The notes under the pieces are model-generated. The model was not told the origin of the DNA and did no database searches. It saw nothing but the letters and a program-made list of their open reading frames with translations. From Lepas anatifera (Eukaryota > Arthropoda > Thecostraca > Lepadidae), in the NCBI GenBank assembly GCA_034440635.1, contig JAOTON010002267.1, forward strand, positions 466,501 through 530,500: a stretch of DNA of 64,000 bases. The letters run 5' to 3'. Shown here piece by piece: positions 55,171-64,000 of this stretch (its first letter is position 1; every line of letters begins with the position of its first letter). A program made the position numbers and the translations under genes.

Positions 55171-55482
55171 GAAGCTGTCTTGTTCGCTTAGTATGTACCT
55201 GCTTGCCCCTTCTGCACTGGTTAAATCTTACCAGCTTCAATTTAGACCGTGTGACATTTTTTGCTCATCGGCTTGTCGCCGATCAGTTTGCCCGCCCCTC
55301 CCCCAAGCGGACCGCCTGGATCCGCTAGTGACCAACCATTTTCTCGACTCACACAAATTGAGTATCCATGATCGATATAAATACTCATCTCTGATGAAGG
55401 TATATCAATATAAATATTTGTTCCCTAATCGCAAGAAATCGTATGCCTGTTATTAAACAACAGTTTGGTTCATTCATCATTG

Positions 55483-55806
<324 letters not shown>

Positions 55807-55823
55807 GTTATCACAGACATAAT

Positions 55824-55933
55824 GTGATATAGGTGAACACACAGAAATTTATTTAAGTTATATTTAATTTACATTATATTTAATTTACATGTAAATTAAA
55901 TATAACTTAAATAAATTTCTGTGTGTTCACCTA

Positions 55934-55939
<6 letters not shown>
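55824..55939. repeat. palindrome of two inverted Penelope-like 3' ends
   Basis: Two 51-bp arms (55824-55874 and 55889-55939) are perfect reverse complements around a 14-bp centre. The arm reads inward from GTGATATAGGTGAACACACA. It matches the 3' tail of the Penelope copy at 26071-26636 (TTCACCTATATCACA). (TA)n lies on both outer sides, exactly as at 26 kb. Confidence 0.88.

Positions 55940-55992
<53 letters not shown>
55940..55992. repeat. (TA)n microsatellite
   Basis: About 26 TA units immediately right of the palindrome. Confidence 0.95.
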
Positions 55993-55996
<4 letters not shown>

Positions 55997-56009
55997 CTAT
56001 ATGTATAGG

Positions 56010-56640
56010 GTAAATGCCGGTAAGAGTATGCAGGAGATAAGAGTACGCAGCAGCTGTTTTGGTTACTTAGCAACCACTGAGATGGTGGATACCCTGCTGC
56101 ACACCAAAATTCAACATGCTCCTGTTCTTTCCGCGGGAGTACAGAGCAAAATAAATTTTTGGGCACCCTTGAAGTAATATTTCTTGACTGGGTAAACTTG
56201 TAGACCATGCCTCTATTATCAAAAGTATTATATTGCGGTCTGTCATCAATAAGAAGGCTGAGCTAGGAGTGTGTTCCAGGACCGGAGCTCACGCTAAAAT
56301 GCCTGCCAACATGTTTATGAAGACTTTCTTCCCAAGGGAGCATGTCCGGCAAGAGTACGCAGTAGACCATTGGGCAAGAATGCGCATGCTTAAGAGATAG
56401 GAAAAATTAATTTTCACTCGGACCAGAGTCCGCAACTCATATTTGGAAAGCCAAACGTTGCAACATAGTTCTTGTATATTTAGAACGATATAAAATCATG
56501 CAATCGCCTAGTTTGGCGACAAAAAACTTCGCGACATGGCCTATGCACCTAAAGCACAGCGGGGTATCAATGCGTACTCCAGCTTCCTTTCTTGCGTACT
56601 CTTACCGACCCACTCCGGCAAGAGTACGCACGTGACATTT
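56010..56640. repeat. region with a recurrent CCGGCAAGAGTACGCA motif
   Basis: CCGGCAAGAGTACGCA or close variants occur at about 56018, 56346 and 56613; AAGAGTACGCAG at 56039; and the inverted TGCGTACTCTTACCG at about 56585. It could be a mobile element with subterminal repeats. No coding sequence recognised. Confidence 0.6.
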
Positions 56641-57080
56641 TATTTTGGATGGGCTCGTGGCAAGTTCCTTTCAGAGACATCCAGTTGAAACATTTACCAT
56701 ATGCCGAGCAATGAAAATACATTGGCACGTGGAGTGCGGTAATCATCGCTGGAGTGCGGCAATTTCCGTTTACCGCACGGCGCCGATTAGCCAATCAGTG
56801 AGGGCTGTGCCATTTTCTTATAAGCATTCGTCAAATATCGAAAACAATGACGGTGAATTGAATTGTTAAAAATGTTCTCACTAGCAAAAGCTATTTCAAT
56901 TACTGAAGGATATTTATTGAATCTTGTAAATACTCCTCCAACTAAAAAACGATATCAGTGATATAACTGTCACACTCATCTCCCTTTATTTCAGAGCTAG
57001 TTAACAATGTAACAATCCAAACAAACATACAAGAATGTCAATCAAAGTAAAAATCACCTCATTATCATAACATAGCATGC

Positions 57081-58295
57081 CTAGTGGTAGTTGTTCACTG
57101 TAATTGAGCTGCAGCCAGTGATGTTAAGGGTGATTGGTGCCGAAGTTGAGGGACTTGGATGATTAGTGGTCGAGTTTTCGAGAGTCGCTGTGAAGGATCT
57201 CCCTGTAGCGATGCTTGCTGAGATGCCACGATGGGTGGTAATGTCGACGTCGGCATAATGCTCCAGGCTACGGACTGTCTTGTGCCCCGTGATTTGTGCC
57301 ACGTACTCACGTGAACACCCAGCGTCCAGAGCACGTTTTACAGCTGTTTTTCGGACTGAGTGGTTTGACTTTCGACCATTTATTCCAGCTGCTTCACATC
57401 CAGTCTTTATTAGACTACTGATAGAGTTCACACCTACAGGGCTACATTTAAACCAGACTAGGTCGTCTAGCGATCTCTGGTAGTTTACAGCGAGATAAAA
57501 CGGAGTATCAGGCTGGAGCATTTGTTGTGGCCTTCGCTTCATATATTCTTTATAAACATTGACCGGGCATCGGTCTGGACAGTTTGGTTTAGCAAATGCT
57601 CTTGGGAGGAGTCGCCGGCTCCCTCCCTCGTCACTACCATCCCTTGTTTTCGTCAGTCTTTCATGGAACTCGAGATACTCTGCTTGCTCATCTCGTCGTA
57701 GTGAGATATCATCCCAAAGCATTTGCCGACTCTCTTGGCGGCCTCTATGTCCAAACAACATAGTTGTCAACATGAACATGGTTCTTAAGAGAGCCATAGG
57801 ATTTCCCAGTCCGAGTTGGCCAGTTTCATACAGTTTTTCCTCTTCTTCTCTGGTGATCGGTGTTGACCGATTGGGCTTATTTCCCTTTCCATCTGCTTTT
57901 AGGATCTTCATCTTAGCCCGTTTGACGTCGCTGGCACCTTGAAATTTTGGATCCTACTCCAGATTTCCTTTCTTGGAGTCCTTCAGGAAACGATTAATCA
58001 CCCCCATAAAGCTGGAAATTGTTGCCGTTTCATATGCTTCTCCGTCTTTTTTCTTTGCATCGATGAGGAATGAGCAAATTACCTCTTTGAGTTCCGTCTT
58101 CTCCATTTCCAACAAGTCCTTGTTTTTTCCTAATTTTTGAACATGCTCTCGCAGACGGCTAACCCAAAAGTCCAATTTTCTTTTTGTCTCCTTGGAGTGT
58201 GCACCATCAATGAATGATTGTATTTTATTTTCAGTAGCATCTTCTTCATCTTCCGGTAAACTTAGATCGAAGAAATGATTCCCGCAGTGATTCAT
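57081..58295 (-). pseudogene. Crypton-type tyrosine recombinase, one internal stop
   Basis: One continuous frame of 404 codons from the ATG at 58295 to a stop at 57081-57083, broken only by TAG at 57954-57956 (codon 114). The N-terminal part has an acidic start and an EAYETATISSFMGVINRFL block, typical of the region before the catalytic domain in Cryptons and their domesticated relatives (KCTD1/ZMYM/QRICH1-type DUF3504). The C-terminal part carries the recombinase signature: FGHRGRQESRQMLWDDI (first Arg), a KTR lysine, HSVRKTAVKRALDAG (His-x-x-Arg), TGHKTVRSLEHYAD (His and nucleophilic Tyr). The full catalytic set is present. Cryptons move by recombinase-mediated circular integration. The TAG could be a null mutation, an assembly error, or a split gene. 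No element termini identified. Confidence 0.85.
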
Positions 58296-58640
58296 TTTTT
58301 TACGCAAATTACGACCCCAGTACAATACAACAATGAATTAACGTGTGTGAACTAATGTGTGAACAACAAACGGCTATGGTAAATACATTACCGAAACTCT
58401 GCTGTGTATGAATTTTTGGTCTCGTTGTTTTAAAAATTACCGCACTCGTTACGCTCATGCCGTAACTTCTGAAAACAACTCGACCAAAAAATTCATATAC
58501 CAGCATCGTTCGGTACTTTATAGGACCATACATAGACAATTTTTCAGGCTAAACAACCACATAAAAATTTTAGCTGTTAGACTTATAGGAGAAAAGTGAA
58601 AGCCCGTAGAAAGTCAAGTGCGTTCTCTTGCACGGACTTC

Positions 58641-58643
<3 letters not shown>

Positions 58644-58707
<64 letters not shown>
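58644..58707. repeat. (TA)n microsatellite
   Basis: About 30 TA units with one CATA interruption. Confidence 0.95.
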
Positions 58708-58708
<1 letters not shown>

Positions 58709-58920
58709 GTATTATTCCAAGAGCCAGTAGCCCATCCACGGGGGGGCAGCGGGCCCCGGCCCCCAAACGCTTCGACTTAAAAGGCCACCGTCAGCACCCG
58801 ACATGAGTTTTGGTAATAGTTGACCGCCGCAGGCGGCCATTGAGGGCAGAAGTGATCTTTGATCTGACTTTTAGTACAAGTTCTACTCTCATCTTGCCGC
58901 ACCTGTCCATAGCGTCCCGC

Positions 58921-58948
58921 CCCCTAACCTAACCCCTAACCTAACCCG
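58921..58948. repeat. short interstitial CCTAA-type tract
   Basis: CCCCTAACCTAACCCC followed by TAACCTAACCC gives four CCTAA units, the arthropod telomere repeat in reverse. Too short to prove telomeric origin. Confidence 0.45.
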
Positions 58949-58949
58949 T

Positions 58950-60345
58950 CCCGCCCCTAAACTGCCATCACCACGCCAGGGAAAGAAATCCGGCGCGTGA
59001 CAAGCCATCCCCCCCTGCATCAGACTGCGCCCCCCAACGAAAACCCTGGGTGCGCGCCTACCAAGAGGTAAATGTATGGTATAACCGACCACAGGGAATA
59101 CAAGCCACTTGGTTTGAGAGCTTATGATCAGTGGAGACAACATGACTGAAAAACGTGAATGCATCAACAAGAACAAGTCAGTCAATGTTGGTTCTTCACC
59201 TAATAAGTCTAAACAAACGTTAAACCGAGTGCAGCTTAGCTTACAGAAGCTCAAAAGTGCTGCTAACTATGCAGTTCCAGTTTTCATGCATTAAGTTGGA
59301 AATAATGTCCTTCGCCAAAAAACATCTGCAGTACACCAGACACTCAGAGGGGCTTGATAATCCCCAGGATGTGCTCTTTCTAATGTTCGCCACTTTGTGA
59401 AACACTCAAAAGTGACACGAAATAAGACACACGTAAGGTAATTACTATCTTCGCAGAAATAAACCGTGCATCTAAATGGCGCTTGCCTTGCCTCCGATGG
59501 AGAACTGCATCAGAGACTTCAACGCAGGGGCTGGATTCTGACAGAGCTCAATCGGCTTGGCTTCCTTGCCATGAAAACTAGATGAATAAATTGAAAGATT
59601 AGATGAGATAATAAGATAATGAGATGAGAATAAGAATCTAGATGAATAAGATAATGAGATGAAAACTAGATAAAAGACCAGGTGATATATCATACCAAAT
59701 AAGGTGATCAGAATACCGAAAATACAGTGCAATCATCTGCATGATGTTGGAAACAACTATTAGAAAACGTTTAAAGTTTGGTTTCCATATATAATGGAAA
59801 ATTTGGTCTCCCTGAGTTTTTGCCACTTTCTGCCACTTTTTGCCGGTTTAAACCGGTAAAAACCGGCTGGCGGCAGAACCCCACTCAACTGGCAAAAATG
59901 CCAACCCTGTTAGGAAGACTCTGCAGCTATGAGAGCTTCTGCGTGCGTATGGGAAAATATACAATTTCAAGATTTGCTTTCGGGCGGAACAAATACCCGC
60001 GAAGATCTGTCCAAATATGATTTCGAGAGTGTGAATTACTATGCACATAACAATCAATAATCCACGGAATGAGAACCTCATAGCCTAATTGTATATAGCC
60101 TTTTATTGTAATATAGCCTAACCCTAATTGAAAACACCAAACAATTGTTCTCACCCAAGGACGCTAGCACGGCATTTTCTCTCTACTTTGCCGTTGTTCA
60201 TCGGCATCGAAGTACTTTTTTTCTAGTACGAAACGCATGTGAAGGGAAAAAACAGACACCCATCACTAATTGGATGAATATTTATATTTTTCGTCCCCAA
60301 CTCCACAGATCTGTTCTCCTGCACTTTTCCCTTCTTTGACTGCAG
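58950..60345. other. no recognised gene; CCGGTTTAAACCGG palindrome
   Basis: A 14-bp palindrome CCGGTTTAAACCGG lies at 59843-59856, next to TGCCACTTTCTGCCACTTTT. A related ACCGGTTTAAACTGG sits just outside the family E copy at 51011. GATGAATAAG/AGATAATGAGATGA repeats occur at 59580-59665. No coding match. Confidence 0.4.
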
Positions 60346-60349
60346 TTGG

Positions 60350-60510
60350 GGATGCAGTGGCGCAGTGGTAGCGCGTTGTGCTTCGACGTCGCTGGCCCGG
60401 GTTTGAATCCCCGGCGGGAATACTGAATAACTACTTTTAAACCCAATGTACCCTGCCAACAGGGGGAGAGCTGGTGACTAATTCTTAGTGTCCTTGCTCT
60501 TTGAAAGAAA
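60350..60510 (+). mobile_element. tRNA-derived SINE, second family
   Basis: tRNA-like head with box A (TGGCGCAGTGGTAGCGC, 60358-60374) and box B (GGTTTGAATCC, about 60400-60410), then a tRNA-unrelated body. The acceptor stem does not close with the expected partner, so it is not a functional tRNA gene. Different from the SINE at 19940. Confidence 0.7.
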
Positions 60511-60559
60511 ATAACTCAAAACCGAGACGAATCAAATGGATGGTTAGACGTGATCTGTA

Positions 60560-61605
60560 TTAACATGCGCATTGGTGGGGGTCTGTGCCACCTTCACTTT
60601 GACGAAGAGGGTGGATACCCGCCCGCCCCCTAAGGTCTCGAGAACAGTGAGAGGGCTAAACACATGATAAAATTTGCTATTTATTTTCACATTGTGGCTC
60701 TCGATATTGCTTCAAATTTTCCCACCCCTAATCATTAAAAAACACTAATCAAAAGCCTTTCGAAGTGGCGTTTGAACTGGGGTCTGTGTCAGCTATGAAA
60801 TGATGACTTTTTAAAAATATCATGTGAGGCAGCCTGCTTAAGTGACCAAGTCGAATGCGTTATGATTTCAAGAAATTTTTTGCATATATGAGCAGATTGA
60901 AATTACTTCCTGGGAATAAAAGCCTTTCATGCGTTTTTTACATTATATGAATCCTCTCAAACGTATGCTGTGCTGCACTGGGTCACCTTGTATTGATAAT
61001 ATTTTTCCATCTCCGGGAACGATGTAATTGTGTTAGTTAGTGGTGCTTATAGGATAAGTTATACTTGTTTTAATTATTGATAAAGTCGCGACATCTTTGT
61101 AAACTTTCGTTTAAGGCTGCAAGGCCCATTACTAATAAGTTCCTTTGCCCTCGTCTCCCTCGAAACAATGGATCCCATCATATCACTTTTAATGGCTCCT
61201 ATTTTGCTTTTTACAAATCTTGTCGAAGTTGTTGCCAGTTCAGTTTTAGGAGTGGGGGTCTCACTAGAGTCACCAAGGGACTTTTTACGGAGACCCCGAT
61301 CCCACCACCCAAACGAGCAATTCCCACGATGAAGGGTTGATTAAGGAACCAAAGTTAAACGTCCCACAAGGCATAACGACGGCCATCTACCTCAGGTCAC
61401 CCCCTCACCAGTCAGTTGCCAGCTGACCTACGGTATTTACGGTACCTACCATCTGCCAGTTGACCTAAAGTATCTTGCCAGAAGTTGAAACAAATGTCGA
61501 GTTATAGGTAGATGAAGTACGGTGGCGCTGCGCGGATGTGTTTTGTTTCTACCTGTAGAAACCTGAGGAGGCCGGTTTGCCGCCCCCTCGTGTGGGCGCG
61601 TGTTA
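60560..61605 (+). mobile_element. diverged A-like TTAA element
   Basis: Left end TTAACATGCGCATTGGTGGG with GTCTGTGCCACCTTC and CTAAGGTCTCGAGAAC as in family A. Right end GGTGGCGCTGCGC ... CCCCCTCGTGTGGGCGCG then TTAA (61602-61605). The interior is unrelated to A, so this is a separate subfamily or a chimera. Confidence 0.6.
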
Positions 61606-62616
61606 ATTTTCATAAATTCTGACACTTGCACGATGAAAATTTCGTAAAGACTATGCAATATGATTGCAAGCAACCGATTACAAAAGCAATCGCTTTGTTT
61701 GCGGTGTTAAACATAAGGCTGTACTAACGCAGTGGTCAAAAACCGTCTGCATACCTACCTTAGGTGCTAAAAATTTGGAATTTATAGCAAAAACGTATTT
61801 TTTAAATTTTTTATCGAAATATATTTTATGAAGAAAATTTTTTGAGGTACCTAAAAGGGCAATTTCAACTGCGAAAAGGTTAACCTAGGTAAAAAGAAAA
61901 GGTCAAACTTATTAAAAGTCAAATTTGGCTAACTTTTGAAATTTTATTTTTCAAAATAATATATCATTCAAGACAAGTTCAATGATATACAAAACTTGTT
62001 AATCAGGCAATGCGTTTCGTAGTTATGAAGCATCAAAGATGAGTCTACAATGTGACCTGACGAAAATGCCTCGGGCTATATCTCGGTCATCGTTGGTCGG
62101 AGGGGGCTAAGATTCTCACAGGCGTGTTCCTGACCCAAAACTACCCCGGATACAAAGTTGCATATTTTTTCTAGACATGGTGGTGTCAAATTGAAATATT
62201 TTGGTCGTTTTGTCCTGGAATGCCCCTGTTACTAAGTTATTTAGTCAAAACCAATTTTCCGATGTATTTCCAATGGAGAGGTTATGGCTCGTACGTGACC
62301 TTAGGTCATCGACCTAGAAAATACTGGAACAAATTTTAGAGAACACAGTGGGGCCATTATGTGATATGGGTTTCAATCGGATAAGTTCACCCTGTTCCAA
62401 CTTATGCTATCTTAAACTTTTTTTAGGTCAAGTCACCTGACCTGCACTAGCGACCTGACCTGAGATGACCTAACCTTAGATTTTTTACGAAAGGTGTAGA
62501 AATGAGCAGGAAAAGGTATGCCAAGTACGGTGGCGCTACGCGCCGTCGTGTTTATGCGTTCTCCAAAAAACCCGACGGGGGAGGGCAGGTACCCATCCCC
62601 GTCAATGTGCATGTTA
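61602..62616 (+). mobile_element. A-like TTAA element, right end well preserved
   Basis: The last 400 bp (from about 62225) follow family A closely, including GGCGCTACGCGCCG and the end CCCCGTCAATGTGCATGTTAA-like closing repeat. The left part (to about 62200) is unrelated AT-rich sequence with a few AGGTCA-like sites. The right terminus also pairs with the left terminus at 60560 (TTAACATGC), so both could bound one 2.06-kb element. Confidence 0.6.
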
Positions 62617-62619
62617 ATG

Positions 62620-63465
62620 ACTGTTTTATAATAATTAAATGTGCTAAATTACATGCCTGAGGATGCTAACGTGATAAACGAAACGTTGCAGCATGATAAA
62701 TTTGGTACAATATTGTTTTTTTTAATTTCCCCGCGACAGTCCACATTAAATGCTCGAGTCAGATACGATTTAGGGCATATGATTGGTTTCGAGAGAGGAA
62801 GGAACAAAAAGGGTAACCTTGTCAGAGCTCCCTCCCCTTAAAGTCGCGCATGTTAAAGCCCTATAAGACATGTATAACCTAGTTAATAGTTCTTTGAATA
62901 CTCTTCTAAAGATCAGATAAAGCTAATCCATGGAATCAAGGTTTTAAACCGAAAACTTAGTACTATGAGATCTGCCATAATTTTTAATCAAGAATGCATA
63001 AATCAAAGCCTGCTCTCAAACCACTCCAACGCGATATCCATTAAAAGTTGTGACCCGTTTTGGGGAGTGAGTGTGTACTACATGACTATTTTAGGTAACC
63101 GTGGTCTTAGTACATCGGACCAAAGGTAATGCTACTTCGATTTTGATCCTATCACTGTGTGTAAACTTGTAGATGACATACCTTGGTATGTTTAGAGACT
63201 GAACTCCTGACATGTCGATGGGTGGTTGACATAGGCCTGACTCAGAATGATGTGCAGAGATTTGCAGACCGCCCTATTGACATGATAAACAGTAAATCAA
63301 ACGTTATTAGCACAACCTGCAAGATTGCTGGCCCCTCGAGCACTGTGTCCAGAATCACTGTAGCCACCCCATGGCAGTAATCAACGTAGCCGGTGTTGAC
63401 GTCTTCGTACTTTTTAGTAGTTCTGCAAGAGCAACTCGAGTTCGAGAGTATCGGTGCGCCTCTCT
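62620..63465. other. no recognised gene
   Basis: AT-rich sequence; short frames at 62641-62841 and 63183-63380 resemble nothing known. Confidence 0.4.
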
Positions 63466-63955
63466 CTGCATCGCGTTACGTGTCTTGGTGCGCCTGCCTC
63501 ACCTTTGCGTACTTGTATTGGTGTGCCTGTCTCACCTTCGCGTTACGTGTCTCCCGCCTCCCTCTCCATCGCATTACGTGTCTCGCGCCTCCCTCTCCAT
63601 CGCGTTACGTGTCTCCGTGTTCCTCCCTCTCCATCGCGTTACGTGTCTCCGTGTTCCTTCCACTGCATCAAGTTACGTGTATCCGTGTTCCTCCCTCTCC
63701 ATCGCGTTACGTGTCTCCGTGTTCCTCCCTCTCCATCGCGGTACGTGTCTCCGTGTTCCTTCCACTCCATCAAGTTACGTGTATCCGTGTTCCTCCCTCT
63801 CCATCGCGTTACGTGTCTCCGTGTTCCTCCCTCTCCATCGCAGTACGTGTCTCCGTGTTCCTTCCTCTCCATCGCGTTACGTGTTTTGGTGCACCTCCCT
63901 CTCCATCACGTTACGTGTCCCCGTGTTCCTTCCTCTTCATCATGTTACTTGTCTC
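63466..63955. repeat. 34-bp minisatellite with 102-bp higher-order units
   Basis: Units run CGTGTCTCCGTGTTCC then TCCCTCTCCATCGCGTTA (34 bp). From about 63630 a variant with TTCCACTCCATCAAG and CGTGTATCCG recurs every third unit, making a 102-bp super-repeat. Because 102 is divisible by three, one minus-strand frame (63872-63639) stays open and repeats every 34 residues; I regard this as accidental. The left part (63466-63600) holds degenerate units. It may continue past the window edge. Confidence 0.9.
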
Positions 63956-64000
63956 GGGTGCTGGCTGGCCACGAAGCGGGGCCGAGTGGTACAGAACTCC

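Noticed and set aside
58921..58948. True telomere or chromosome-end sequence
   Set aside because: Only four CCTAA units with interruptions; interstitial or chance occurrence is more likely.
60350..60425. A functional tRNA gene
   Set aside because: Boxes A and B are present, but the acceptor stem does not pair properly and an unrelated tail follows, so it is a SINE head.
61077..61340. An 87-codon plus-strand frame as a host gene
   Set aside because: No similarity recognised, and it lies inside a TTAA-bounded element.
63466..63955. CRISPR array
   Set aside because: The repeats are directly tandem, with no unique spacers, in a eukaryotic genome.

Overview
The window is eukaryotic nuclear DNA from an invertebrate. 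I see no bacterial-style gene packing. There are spliced exons with GT/AG borders, long AT-rich introns, many (TA)n and (CA)n microsatellites, LINEs, Penelope-like elements, tRNA-derived SINEs, a Crypton and very many MITEs. A short CCTAA-type tract at 58.9 kb is compatible with an arthropod, but I cannot name the species.

Only one host gene is convincing. It is a two-pore-domain potassium channel of the THIK (KCNK12/KCNK13) type on the minus strand, in three coding exons: 48125-47738 (N-terminus, first membrane segment, first pore helix), 28118-27307 (rest of the channel core) and 12599-12426 (C-terminal tail and stop). The joined reading frame is 457 codons. Splice sites and phases agree, and each exon matches a different part of vertebrate THIK in order. 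The introns are about 19.6 kb and 14.7 kb, so most of the window between 12.4 and 48.1 kb is intron filled with mobile DNA. The first selectivity filter reads T-I-G-W-G, the second the usual T-I-G-F-G.

The rest is dominated by one superfamily of non-autonomous elements, roughly 0.65-1.2 kb long, in five families that I call A to E. All start and end at TTAA, carry GC-rich palindromes just inside both ends, and have interiors crowded with AGGTCA/TGACCT hexamers, the half-site of nuclear receptors. Empty copies within the window show that TTAA is the duplicated target site. They nest in one another up to three deep: B in D in an older B at 19.8-22.3 kb, B in A in D at 42.9-45.7 kb, A in C at 23.2-26.0 kb, and an A+C pair inside a LINE at 31.8-33.8 kb.

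Other elements, left to right: a decayed DDE-like transposase pseudogene (2.5-3.5 kb) between two inverted ~560 bp repeats; Penelope fragments (10.7-11.6 kb and 26.1-26.6 kb); a LINE with two nested MITEs (18.2-19.8 kb); a THAP-domain exon (29.8-30.0 kb); a LINE ORF2 broken by frameshifts (31.2-36.8 kb) and a separate intact LINE ORF1 (38.6-39.4 kb); a 51-bp-arm palindrome made of Penelope-like ends (55.8 kb); a nearly intact Crypton tyrosine recombinase with one internal stop (57.1-58.3 kb); and a 34-bp minisatellite with 102-bp higher-order structure at the right edge.
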